DNA of 39,930 nucleotides from [Streptosporangium] indianense. GTDB taxonomy: Bacteria; Actinomycetota; Actinomycetes; Streptomycetales; Streptomycetaceae. Location: contig NZ_JAKEIO010000066.1 in assembly GCF_021474405.1 (NCBI RefSeq), forward strand, positions 1 through 39,930, written 5' to 3'. The translations under genes and the position numbers were made by a program. How positions within the stretch are numbered: the stretch's first letter is position 1; the number at the start of each line of letters is the position of its first letter. Shown here piece after piece: positions 14,759 through 22,217 of the stretch. Under the pieces are notes generated by a model. It had not been told where the DNA came from, searched no databases, and was given only the letters and a program-made list of their open reading frames with translations.

Positions 14759-15535
14759 CTAACCCGACGGCTGTGTCAGTCGCTGCGGGGTCCGTGTGAT
14801 GTCGAGCCCCGCCGCCCGGCCCGTCCGTGCGAACGCCATCGCGTCCTCCACCGCCGCGCCGCCCGGGTCGTTGTTGAAGTACGCGTAGACGTCCTCACCG
14901 CCGGTCCAGGTCGTGGCGATGCGGTCGAGCCAGGTGGCCAGCGAGCGGCGGCCGTAGCGGGGCCAGGGCTTGGCGCGGCCCTGGTGGAAGCGGACGTAGC
15001 CCCAGTCGGCGGTGCGCCACAGCGGGGTCGCCGGGCGGGCCAGCACGTCGGCCCAGCACAGGGCGGCCCGCCGGGACTCCAGGACGCGCCGGACCTGCGG
15101 CGTCCACCACGAGTCGTGGCGCGGCTCGACCGCGACCCGGGTCGAGGCCGGGAAGCAGCCCAGGCACGCGTCCAGCAGCCCCGGGTCGGCGCGCAGGGTG
15201 GGCGGGAGCTGGAGCAGCACCGGCCCGAGCCGGTCGCCGAGGCCCGCCGCGTGGCTCATCAGCCGGTGCACCGGCTCCTCGGGGTCCTTCAGCCGCTTGA
15301 TGTGGGTCAGATAGCGGCTCGCCTTGACCGCGACGACGAAGTCGCCGGGCACCCGCCGCCGCCAGTCCTCGAACGTCTCCCGGGCCGGCAGCCGGTAGAA
15401 GGCGTTGTTGATCTCGACGGTGGCGAAGTGCCCCGTGTACTCCTCCAGCCAGAGCCGCATCGGCAGCCCGGACGGGTACAGAACGTCCCGCCAGTCCTTG
15501 TACTGCCACCCGGACGTGCCGACGAACAGGGTCAT
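14759..15535 (-). CDS. DUF72 (YecE-like) protein
   Basis: Protein of 258 aa. It opens with FVGTSGWQYKDWRDVLYPSG and continues with YTGHFATVEINNAFYRLP, GDFVVAVKASRYLTHIKRL, LLQLPPTLRAD, VAVEPRHDSW, YVRFHQG and DVYAYFNNDPGG, the ordered DUF72 signatures of a TIM-barrel-like fold. The biochemical function of the family is not settled. The start is ATG 15535. It is followed at the 3' side by a 134-bp convergent gap holding a duplicated 12-mer (GGCCTGCGGCGG at 14651 and 14730). The ATPase gene upstream is only 33 bp away on the same strand, so the two may be co-transcribed. Confidence 0.9.
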   Translation of the reverse strand: MTLFVGTSGWQYKDWRDVLYPSGLPMRLWLEEYTGHFATVEINNAFYRLPARETFEDWRRRVPGDFVVAVKASRYLTHIKRLKDPEEPVHRLMSHAAGLGDRLGPVLLQLPPTLRADPGLLDACLGCFPASTRVAVEPRHDSWWTPQVRRVLESRRAALCWADVLARPATPLWRTADWGYVRFHQGRAKPWPRYGRRSLATWLDRIATTWTGGEDVYAYFNNDPGGAAVEDAMAFARTGRAAGLDITRTPQRLTQPSG

Positions 15536-15568
15536 ACGTCCATCAAAACACCGCCGGGTGCCGGGCTC

Positions 15569-16663
15569 CTACAGATACAGGCCCGCGTCGACGCCCCCGC
15601 GCGGCTCGGGCAGGGCCGTCGGGGACGTGCCCCGGCGCAGCGCGTACAGTTCCGCCAGGGTCGCGCCCTCGCGGCCGACGCCGTCCTCCTGGCCCAGCCA
15701 GTTCACCGCCTCCGTCCGGGTCAGCGGTCCGACCTCGATGCGGGCGAGGCAACGGCCGGGACGGACCACGGCCGGGTGCAGGCGTTCCAGGTCCTCGTTG
15801 GTCGTGACGCCGACGAGCACGTTGCGGCCCTGGCCGAGCAGGCCGTCCGTCAGGTTGAGCAGCCGCGACAGCGCCTGGCCGGCCGTGTGCTTGGCCTCGC
15901 CGCGGATCAGTTCGTCGCAGTCCTCCAGGAGCAGCAGCCGCCAGCGGCCCTTGCCCGTCGCGTCCTCCTCGCCGATGGCGATGTCCATGAGGTAGCCGAC
16001 GTCGGAGAAGAGCCGCTCGGGGTCCAGGACGCAGTCCACCTGGCACCAGTCGCGCCAGGATCGGGCCAGGGTGCGCAGCGCCGAGGTCTTGCCGGTGCCC
16101 GGCGGGCCGTGCAGCAGCAGGAGCCGGCCCGCGATGTCCTCCGGGGTCGTCTTCATCAGGCGGTCCATCGCGTCCGCCACCGGAGCGGTGTAGTTGGGCC
16201 GGACCTCGTCCCAGGTGCCGGCGGCGATCTGGCGGGTGGTGCGGTGCGGGCCGCGCCGCGGGGAGACGTACCAGAAGCCCATCGTGACGTTCTCCGGCTG
16301 AGGTTCGGGTTCGTCCGCCGCGCCGTCCGTGGCCTGGTCGAGGACCTTCTTCGCGAGTTCCTCGCTGGTCGCCGTCACGGTGACGTCGGCGCCCCGGTTC
16401 CAGCGGGAGACCAGCAGCGTCCAGCCGTCGCCCTCGGCGAGGGTCGCGCTGCGGTCGTCGTCCCGGGCCACGCGCAGCACCCGGGCACCCGGCGGCACCA
16501 GCGTCGCCCCGGACCGCACCCGGTCGATGTTCACCGCGTGGGAGTACGGCTGCTCGCCCGTCGCGAAGCGGCCGAGGAACAGCGCGTCGACGACGTCGGA
16601 CGGGGAGTCGGAGTCGTCGACGTTGAGCCGGATCGGCAGCGCCTCGTGCGGGTTTCCAGACAT
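15569..16663 (-). CDS. DUF5925/AAA-domain ATPase
   Basis: Protein of 364 aa. An N-terminal domain of about 130 residues (PIRLNVDDSDSPSDVVDALF...) precedes the conserved MGFWYVSPRRGPHRTTRQI linker and an AAA module: Walker A GPPGTGKT (186-193), Walker B LLLLEDCDE (about 239-247), a sensor-like VGVTTNED and Arg-rich VVRPGRCLARIEV. This arrangement is common in Streptomyces and is annotated as DUF5925 plus AAA. The AAA part resembles the BCS1/CDC48 type, suggesting remodelling of a protein partner, but no partner is known. ATG 16663 (MSGNPHEALP) is preferred to ATG 16681, which adds six residues; neither has a strong Shine-Dalgarno. Confidence 0.83.
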   Translation of the reverse strand: MSGNPHEALPIRLNVDDSDSPSDVVDALFLGRFATGEQPYSHAVNIDRVRSGATLVPPGARVLRVARDDDRSATLAEGDGWTLLVSRWNRGADVTVTATSEELAKKVLDQATDGAADEPEPQPENVTMGFWYVSPRRGPHRTTRQIAAGTWDEVRPNYTAPVADAMDRLMKTTPEDIAGRLLLLHGPPGTGKTSALRTLARSWRDWCQVDCVLDPERLFSDVGYLMDIAIGEEDATGKGRWRLLLLEDCDELIRGEAKHTAGQALSRLLNLTDGLLGQGRNVLVGVTTNEDLERLHPAVVRPGRCLARIEVGPLTRTEAVNWLGQEDGVGREGATLAELYALRRGTSPTALPEPRGGVDAGLYL

Positions 16664-16738
16664 GCCGCCATGATCCGGCACGGGAACGCCGCGTGCACCC
16701 GGTTTCCGCGTGCCCGCGGCATGTCGTCCCCGTGCAGG

Positions 16739-17539
16739 TCAGCCCCCGGAGCGCGAGATCAGCCGGCGTGCCTGCCGTGCCCTGCGGACCACGGCGTACC
16801 CCTTGGTCAGGGCCCGGTCCGCGGCGAACGTACGGGCGATCGCGCGGCCCTCGACCACCCGCTCGAACTCCTCGATGCCCGTGCCCCGGCGCACCGTCAC
16901 CCGCCGCAGCGCGTACGGGCCCTGTGCGCGCCGCGCGAGACCGTTGCCGACGGCGAGCGCCTGGGCGTAGCCCGTCTCGCGCACGGCCTGCCGGACCCGG
17001 CGGCTGGAGTAGCCGTAGGGGTAGGCGAACGAGGCCGGGACCGAACCCAGTTGGTCCGAGACGATCTCCTTGCAGTGGATCAGCTCGAACCGCAGCGTGG
17101 CGTCGGAGACCTGGTCGAGCTGCGGGTGGCTGTGGCTGTGCCCGCCGATCTCGACGCCGGCCGCCGCGAGGTCGCGGACCTGGTCCCAGTCCAGCATGGT
17201 GTCCAGGCCGCCTCCGGTGTCGTACGGCCCCCTGAGCCACCCGGTCGAGACGAACAGGGTGGCCGGGAAACCGTGCTTGGCGAGCGCGGGGAGGGCGTGC
17301 CGGTGCACGCCCTCGTAGCCGTCGTCGAAGGTGATGAGGACCGGTCGCTCGGGCAGCGCGCGGCCGGAGCGCCAGCACGCCGCCAGTCCGGCCGTGGTGA
17401 CCGGCGTCAGGCCCCGGTCGGCGAGCACCGCCATCTGCTCGGCGAACGCCTCCGGGGTCACGGACAGGGCGCGGGTCGCCTCGTTCGGGTCGGTCGCGAC
17501 CGCGTGGTACATGAGGATCGGGACGCGGACGTCACTCAC
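16739..17539 (-). CDS. Polysaccharide deacetylase (NodB domain)
   Basis: Protein of 266 aa. NodB motifs: VPILMYHAV at the N-terminus, LITFDDGYEG (catalytic and metal Asp pair) and GGHSHSHPQL (metal-binding His pair), with FAYPYGYSS later. It is a carbohydrate esterase family 4 metal-dependent deacetylase acting on N-acetylated polysaccharides or glycolipids. No signal peptide is evident, so it may act in the cytoplasm on a lipid-linked precursor or be exported another way. Its GTG start lies inside the 3' end of the upstream glycosyltransferase (8-bp overlap). It is the last gene of a three-gene unit with two GT2 enzymes, which points to synthesis of a modified surface glycan. Confidence 0.88.
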   Translation of the reverse strand: MSDVRVPILMYHAVATDPNEATRALSVTPEAFAEQMAVLADRGLTPVTTAGLAACWRSGRALPERPVLITFDDGYEGVHRHALPALAKHGFPATLFVSTGWLRGPYDTGGGLDTMLDWDQVRDLAAAGVEIGGHSHSHPQLDQVSDATLRFELIHCKEIVSDQLGSVPASFAYPYGYSSRRVRQAVRETGYAQALAVGNGLARRAQGPYALRRVTVRRGTGIEEFERVVEGRAIARTFAADRALTKGYAVVRRARQARRLISRSGG

Positions 17540-18548
17540 GGGCCGCCGCCTCCACCTCGGGCACCTGAAACGTGGTCCCGCCCCGGCGTGCCCGGACGCT
17601 GCCGACGACGTAACCGCCCGCCGCCGTCAGCACCCCGGCCACGATCGCCCCCGCCCGGCCCGCACCGCCCGGCCGGGCCAGCAGGGCGTCCCGCAGACCC
17701 CGGGCCACCCCGGCGGGCAGGACCCGGGTGGCGTAACGGCGCTCCGACTCCAGTCCCTTCTCGGCTCCGACGCTCCGCGCCACCAGGGCCTTGGACAGGC
17801 CCTCGGCGTAGGCGCGGGTGCGGAAGTAGCGGAAGTGCTCACGGGCCTCGGGCACCCGGTGGTGGATCACCGCCCGGTCGTCGATCAGCAGCACCGCGTC
17901 GGGCCGGGCCCGGGACAGACGGATGCACAGTTCCGTCTCCTCGCAGCCCAGCGGGCGTTTGTCACCGTCCCGGCCGATGCCCGTGGCGAAGCCGCCCGCC
18001 GCGTCGAAGGCGCTGCGGCGGAACGAGGCGTTGCCGCCGAGCACGTTGCGCACCCGGACCCGGCCGCGCGGCAGGCCCCGGTAGGTGCAGCCCACCACCC
18101 AGTCGAACTCCTCGGGAAACCAGTCCGGCCGCCGCCCCGACGCCCAGACCGGCTCGGTGCGCCCGCCGACCGCCATCACCCGCGGGTCGGCGTACGCCTC
18201 GGCGAAGTGCCGCAGCCAGTCGCGCTCGGCCACGGCGTCGTCGTCGAGGAAGGCCACGATCTCGCCCCGGGCCGCGGCGATGCCGGTGTTGCGGCCGGCG
18301 GACAGGCCGCGGGGGCCCGCGTTGGCGAGCACCCGCACCACGCCACCGCCGGCGGCCGCCCTGTCCTCCCGGTATTCCTTGTACTCCTTGGCCAGGCGCT
18401 CCCGCAGCGTCTCGTTGTGATCGACGACCAGCAGCGTCTCCAGGGCCGGCCGGGACTGCGCGCGGACCGAGGAGACCGCCGCGAGGATGTCCTCCCAGCG
18501 GTCCTCGGTGTACGCGCAGATCACGACGGAGATGCCGGGACCGCTCAA
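17532..18548 (-). CDS. GT2-family glycosyltransferase
   Basis: Protein of 338 aa. The GT-A fold is clear: ISVVICAYTEDRWEDI, ETLLVVDHN, RGLSAGRNTGIAAARGEIVA, the DXD-type metal site FLDDDAV, and GGNASFRRSAFDAAGGF with GCEETELCIRL as the acceptor-side and catalytic segment. A hydrophobic C-terminal stretch (GAIVAGVLTAAGGYVVGSV) may anchor it to the membrane. TTG 18548 is chosen: it overlaps the TGA of the upstream GT gene (TTGA) and has GGAGAGG just before it, so the genes are translationally coupled. The sugar donor and acceptor are unknown. Confidence 0.86.
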   Translation of the reverse strand: MSGPGISVVICAYTEDRWEDILAAVSSVRAQSRPALETLLVVDHNETLRERLAKEYKEYREDRAAAGGGVVRVLANAGPRGLSAGRNTGIAAARGEIVAFLDDDAVAERDWLRHFAEAYADPRVMAVGGRTEPVWASGRRPDWFPEEFDWVVGCTYRGLPRGRVRVRNVLGGNASFRRSAFDAAGGFATGIGRDGDKRPLGCEETELCIRLSRARPDAVLLIDDRAVIHHRVPEAREHFRYFRTRAYAEGLSKALVARSVGAEKGLESERRYATRVLPAGVARGLRDALLARPGGAGRAGAIVAGVLTAAGGYVVGSVRARRGGTTFQVPEVEAAARE

Positions 18549-19366
18549 GACACCTCTCCCCGCATCGCGGCCGGCATCGACGACCGGGACGAACGGCGCC
18601 GCAGCGCACGGCGGGTGGAGCGCTCCTGGAGAATCACCTTCAGCACGCGCAGCCCGTCCCGCACGGCCCGCAGGTTGCTGACGCCGTGGATGCGCAGGTA
18701 CTCGTGGCTCGGGATCTCCTGCACCTTGAGCCCGGCCTTGACCACCCGGATGTTCATCAGGGTCTCGACCTCGAAGCCGGTGCAGTCGAGGTCGATCTTG
18801 TCGAGGCAGTGCCGCCAGAACGCGTTGTAGCCGTAGCACAGGTCGGTGTAGCGGGCGCCGAACTTGCGGTTGACGGCCGTGCACAGGGCCCAGTTGCCCA
18901 TCTTGCGGATGAAGGTCATGTCGTCGGTGCCGCCGCCGTTGGCGAAGCGGGAGCCCTTGGCGAAGTCCGCGCCGGAGACCAGGGCGGAGACGTAGCTGAG
19001 GATCTCCCCGCCGTCCGCCGAGCCGTCCGCGTCGACCATCACGATGATGTCGCCGGTGCAGGCCTGGAAGCCGGTGATCAGGGCGTCGCCCTTGCCCTTG
19101 CCGCGCTGTTCGACGACCTTCACCTCGGGCCACAGCTCGCGGGCCACTTCGACGGTGTTGTCGGTGGAGTTGCCGTCGACCAGGACCACTTCATGTATCC
19201 AGTCGGGCAGGGTCTTGAAGACGTACGGCAGGTTCTCCGCCTCGTTCATGGCCGGGATCACCACGCTCACCGGCGGCGCGATGGCCAGATGCGAGGAGAC
19301 GGGCCGGTACTTGGAGGCGGTCGGCGGACGCTGCTGCGTCGCGGCCGGCTGCAGAACTGAGCTCAT
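18545..19366 (-). CDS. GT2-family glycosyltransferase (DPM1/polyprenyl-phosphate type)
   Basis: Protein of 273 aa. Motifs are PPVSVVIPAMNEAENLPYVF, HEVVLVDGNSTDNTVEVA, GKGDALITGF, the metal site VMVDADGSADGGEI, and KGSRFANGGGTDDMTFIRK, followed by NWALCTAVNRKFGARYTDLC and TGFEVETLMNIR. This matches dolichol/polyprenyl-phosphate sugar synthases and related processive-looking GT2 enzymes. The absence of membrane helices fits the soluble DPM1 type. It is the first gene of the GT2-GT2-deacetylase operon and probably makes a lipid-linked sugar or an initiating linkage. The substrate is unknown. Confidence 0.86.
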   Translation of the reverse strand: MSSVLQPAATQQRPPTASKYRPVSSHLAIAPPVSVVIPAMNEAENLPYVFKTLPDWIHEVVLVDGNSTDNTVEVARELWPEVKVVEQRGKGKGDALITGFQACTGDIIVMVDADGSADGGEILSYVSALVSGADFAKGSRFANGGGTDDMTFIRKMGNWALCTAVNRKFGARYTDLCYGYNAFWRHCLDKIDLDCTGFEVETLMNIRVVKAGLKVQEIPSHEYLRIHGVSNLRAVRDGLRVLKVILQERSTRRALRRRSSRSSMPAAMRGEVS

Positions 19367-19798
19367 GAGTCTGGTCCCTCTCGTCCGGTGGACCGCCCCC
19401 CCAGGGCAGTCCGGATCCAGTCCGGTTCGAAAGGGGGGTTCTCACCCGAGGCACGCCGAGATGGCGAGGCATGCCGGGATGACGCTCCGGCACGCCGGGT
19501 GAGCTGGCAAAGCTGGCCGGCCGCGCACGACGGCAGCCGACCGCGCGGCACGGCCCGGAGACAGTTGCGGTCACCGAGCACGGCACCCCCCTACCGCGCC
19601 CCGCGCCGGTTCGTCGCGGTCCTTGAGCCCTCCCCTAGAGCCGCGTACTGACGGACCGATGCGGGTGAGATGTATGACGGTATTGACGATTGAACCCGTA
19701 TGGCAAGACCTGGAACGGCCTCTCACGTTTTTGTTGGTTTGGTCGTTGCGAGAGGCGGGTTGTGCGACGCAAGTTGCACGTTCCCGTCCCATAAACAT
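19367..19798. other. Intergenic region with repeats and an AT-richer hairpin patch
   Basis: No gene is supported here. Near 19450-19500 a GGCAYGCCGRG unit occurs three times (19450, 19468, 19489). From about 19660 to 19798 the DNA is clearly AT-richer than its surroundings. That patch holds CCTCTC (19719-19724) pairing with GAGAGG (19750-19755), then a 7-bp stem GTGCGAC/GTTGCAC (19762-19779) closed by a GCAA (GNRA) tetraloop. The promoter of the minus-strand glycan operon must lie in this region, and a small RNA is possible. Confidence 0.4.
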
Positions 19799-19835
19799 GC
19801 GTTCCCCGGAGGCGATCAGGGCCTCCGGGGAACGC
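19799..19835 (-). terminator. Terminator of the subtilase gene
   Basis: Perfect 15-bp inverted repeat GCGTTCCCCGGAGGC (19799-19813) and GCCTCCGGGGAACGC (19821-19835) with a 7-nt loop, 27 bp beyond the subtilase stop on the minus strand. Confidence 0.88.
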
Positions 19836-19862
19836 GTGTTCAGGTGCCGGTGCGGATGCCGG

Positions 19863-21068
19863 TCACTGCACGATCTGCAGCAGGCGGTTCGGCGAGCCGG
19901 ACCCCGCGCTGGTGACCTTGCCGGTGACGGCGCCGTTCACCAGGGCCGTGGCGACCTGGGCCGGGGTGGACGAGGTGTGGCCGGCCAGGTAGACCGCCGC
20001 CGCGCCCGCGACGTGCGGGGTCGCCATCGAGGTGCCGGAGATGGTGTTGGTGGCGGTGTCGCTGGTGTGCCAGCCGGCCGTGATCGACGAGCCGGGCGCG
20101 AAGATGTCCAGGGCGGAGCCGTAGTTGGAGTAGCTCGCCTTGGCGTCGGTGCTGGTGGTGGCGCCGACCGTGATGGCCTCGGCGACCCGTGCGGGGGACG
20201 ACGAGGAGGCGGTGGTGCTGCTGTTGCCCGCGGCGACGGCGTAGGTGACACCGCTGGCTATGGAGTTGCGGACGGCCGTGTCCAGGGTGGCGGAGGCGCC
20301 GCCGCCGAGCGACAGGTTGGCGACCGAGGGACCCGAGTGGTTCTTCGTGACCCAGTCGATGCCCGCGATCACACCGGCGGTGGTGCCGGAGCCGCTGTTG
20401 TTCAGCACGCGCACGCCCACGATCTTGGCCTTCTTGGCGACGCCGTAGGTCGTGCCGGCGATCGTGGTGGCCACATGGGTGCCGTGGCCGTTGCCGTCCG
20501 AGGCGTCGTTGTCGCCGTCGACGGCGTCGTAGCCGTGCGAGGCGCGGCCGCTGATCTGCTGGTGGGTGATGCGTACACCGGTGTCGATCACATAGGCCGT
20601 CACACCGCTGCCCGCGCTGTCCGGGTAGGAGTAGGTGCCGGTCAGGGGCAGTGAGGCCTGGTCGATGCGGTCCAGGCCCCACGGGGCGTTGGTCTGGGTG
20701 GCGGCGAGCGTGACGCGCTGGTTCTGCTCGACGGAGGCCACCGCCGGGTCGGCGGCGAGCCGCCGGGCCTCGGCGGCGGAGAGGGTGGCGGAGTAGCCGT
20801 TCAGCGCCTTGCTGAACGTCTTGTCGACCGAGCCGCCGTACTCCTTCACCAGGCCCTTGCCCGCGGCGGAGGACGCCTTGAGGCCCGCGCTCTTCTTGAG
20901 CGTGACCAGGTAGCTGTCCTTGATCGCCGTCGGAGAGCCCGCGGCGAGCACCCGGCCCTCGGCGGGTGCGGCCTGGGCGGGAAGTGTGGTGAGCCCGCCC
21001 ACGAGGGCGGCGGTCGCCAGCGAGGTGAGTGCGGCGAATCCGAGTCTCTTGCTGCGCTGTTGTGCCAT
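19863..21068 (-). CDS. Secreted S8 peptidase (subtilase, proteinase K/aqualysin-like)
   Basis: Preproprotein of 401 aa. The signal peptide is residues 1 to about 33 (ends AQA). An inhibitor I9 propeptide follows (SYLVTLKKSAG to VEQNQRV, about 52-119). The catalytic domain has Asp162 (VIDTGV), His195 (HGTHVA), oxyanion Asn282 (AAGNSS) and Ser347 (GTSMATPHVAG). The ASDGNGHGTHVA and AVAAGNSS patterns place it in the proteinase K-like group. It ends right after the catalytic domain, with no extra C-terminal module. It degrades extracellular protein and self-activates by propeptide cleavage. The ATG has GGAGGAG a few bases upstream. Divergent from an SGNH esterase, with direct repeats between the two. 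Confidence 0.94.
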   Translation of the reverse strand: MAQQRSKRLGFAALTSLATAALVGGLTTLPAQAAPAEGRVLAAGSPTAIKDSYLVTLKKSAGLKASSAAGKGLVKEYGGSVDKTFSKALNGYSATLSAAEARRLAADPAVASVEQNQRVTLAATQTNAPWGLDRIDQASLPLTGTYSYPDSAGSGVTAYVIDTGVRITHQQISGRASHGYDAVDGDNDASDGNGHGTHVATTIAGTTYGVAKKAKIVGVRVLNNSGSGTTAGVIAGIDWVTKNHSGPSVANLSLGGGASATLDTAVRNSIASGVTYAVAAGNSSTTASSSSPARVAEAITVGATTSTDAKASYSNYGSALDIFAPGSSITAGWHTSDTATNTISGTSMATPHVAGAAAVYLAGHTSSTPAQVATALVNGAVTGKVTSAGSGSPNRLLQIVQ

Positions 21069-21213
21069 TACGAGGGAGTCCTCCTCCAGGCGGCGCGCGC
21101 CTGGGTGGGGCGCGCGTCATGTGGGGGGTGTGCGCGTGCTCGCACACACGAGCCGGGGAGCGTCGAGTTCCGCTCCCGGCCGGAGTAAAGCGTCTGCCAA
21201 CTACCGGGGTGGA

Positions 21214-21287
21214 ACAAGAGAGTTGAGGATCAGTCAACAAACCTGTCATGAGCACGCAACAAGAGGGGCTCGGGGCGTGACAAGAGG
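21214..21287. repeat. Three ACAAGAG direct repeats in the subtilase/SGNH intergenic region
   Basis: ACAAGAG occurs at 21214-21220, 21259-21265 and 21280-21286 (the last two as ACAAGAGG, 21 bp apart). Beside the first copy, GTTGA (21222-21226) and TCAAC (21234-21238) form an inverted repeat. The cluster lies in the subtilase promoter region; regulator unknown. Confidence 0.45.
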
Positions 21288-21330
21288 TGTGGGCTACGCG
21301 CCAGGAATCCGGGGAGGAAACGAAAAGGAC

Positions 21331-21370
21331 TTGGCATGGACACTTCCTGTCAACACGCGTAGCTGCTACG
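21331..21370 (+). promoter_or_regulatory. TTGGCATGGACACTTCC element and CGTAG-N3-CTACG repeat before the SGNH gene
   Basis: TTGGCATGGACACTTCC (21331-21347) is followed 10 bp later by the perfect inverted repeat CGTAG-CTG-CTACG (21358-21370). I have the impression, from memory only, that a similar TGGACACTTCC element precedes other Streptomyces secreted-enzyme genes. It lies 37-76 bp before the start codon, where a promoter is expected. Confidence 0.45.
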
Positions 21371-21406
21371 ACGGTTATGGCAGAGATCCTGCTAAAGGGA
21401 GGTTCC

Positions 21407-22213
21407 ATGAGACGTTCCCGACTTGTCGTCCTCGTGAGCTCGCTCCTCCTCGCCGTCGGCACCGCCCTCACGGGGGCAGCGACGGCGCAGGCGTCCTCAC
21501 TCGCCGCAACCGGCGGCTATGTGGCCCTCGGTGACTCCTACTCCTCCGGAGTCGGAGCCGGCAGCTACATCAGCTCCAGCGGCGACTGCAAGCGCAGCAC
21601 CAAGGCCTACCCCTACCTGTGGGCCGCCGCCCACGCACCCTCGACCTTCGACTTCACCGCCTGCTCGGGCGCCCGAACGGGTGATGTTCTCGCGAGTCAG
21701 CTCACCCCGCTCAGCGCCTCCACCGCCCTCGTCTCGATCAGCGTCGGGGGCAACGACGCCGGTTTCGCCGACGTCATGACGACCTGTGTGACCCAGTCGG
21801 ACAGCGCCTGTGTCTCCCGCATCAACACCGCCCGCGCGTACGTCGACTCCACGCTGCCCGGCAAGCTCGACGGCGTGTACTCGGCCATCCGCTCCAGGGC
21901 CCCCGCCGCCCGGGTCGTCGTCCTCGGCTACCCCCGCTTCTACAAGCTCGGCGCCACCTGCCTCGGTCTGTCCGAGACCAAGCGCAGGGCCATCAACGAC
22001 GCCTCCGATCACCTCAACACCGCCATCGCCAAGCGGGCCGCGAACCACGGCTTCGCCTTCGGCGACGTACGCACCACCTTCACCGGCCACGAGATCTGCT
22101 CCGGCGACGCGTGGCTGCACAGCGTCAGCTGGCTCAACATCGGCGAGTCGTACCACCCGAAGGCCCCCGGCCAGTCGGGTGGCTACCTGCCCGTGCTCAA
22201 CAGCAACGACTGA
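21407..22213 (+). CDS. Secreted SGNH/GDSL hydrolase (lipase/esterase)
   Basis: Protein of 268 aa. The signal peptide (MRRSRLVVLVSSLLLAVGTA, to about AQA/SS, residue 30) leads into block I ALGDSYSSG with nucleophile Ser44. SVGGNDAGF holds the block III Gly and Asn of the oxyanion hole, and SYHPKAPG near residue 252 holds the catalytic His. Cys residues spaced through the mature part (CKRS, TACSG, TTCV, SACV, ATCLG, EICSG) fit the three disulfides of the Streptomyces SGNH lipase group. It hydrolyses acylglycerols and esters outside the cell. ATG 21407 is preceded by AAAGGGAGG; the longer frame from 21287 runs through the promoter motif and is rejected. Its stop lies 4 bp from the convergent kinase stop. 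Confidence 0.93.
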   Translation: MRRSRLVVLVSSLLLAVGTALTGAATAQASSLAATGGYVALGDSYSSGVGAGSYISSSGDCKRSTKAYPYLWAAAHAPSTFDFTACSGARTGDVLASQLTPLSASTALVSISVGGNDAGFADVMTTCVTQSDSACVSRINTARAYVDSTLPGKLDGVYSAIRSRAPAARVVVLGYPRFYKLGATCLGLSETKRRAINDASDHLNTAIAKRAANHGFAFGDVRTTFTGHEICSGDAWLHSVSWLNIGESYHPKAPGQSGGYLPVLNSND

Positions 22214-22217
22214 CCGC

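Noticed and set aside
14984..19360. Very long plus-strand open frame of 1458 codons
   Set aside because: It runs antisense through DUF72, the AAA ATPase, the deacetylase and both GT genes. High GC removes stop codons from shadow frames, and its product has no domain.
19719..19779. Possible tRNA in the AT-richer patch
   Set aside because: The hairpins do not form a cloverleaf and there is no T-loop GTTCRA at the right spacing.
19571..19798. Minus-strand frame of 75 codons in the AT-richer patch
   Set aside because: Its start lies at the subtilase terminator, codon bias is poor and no motif is visible.
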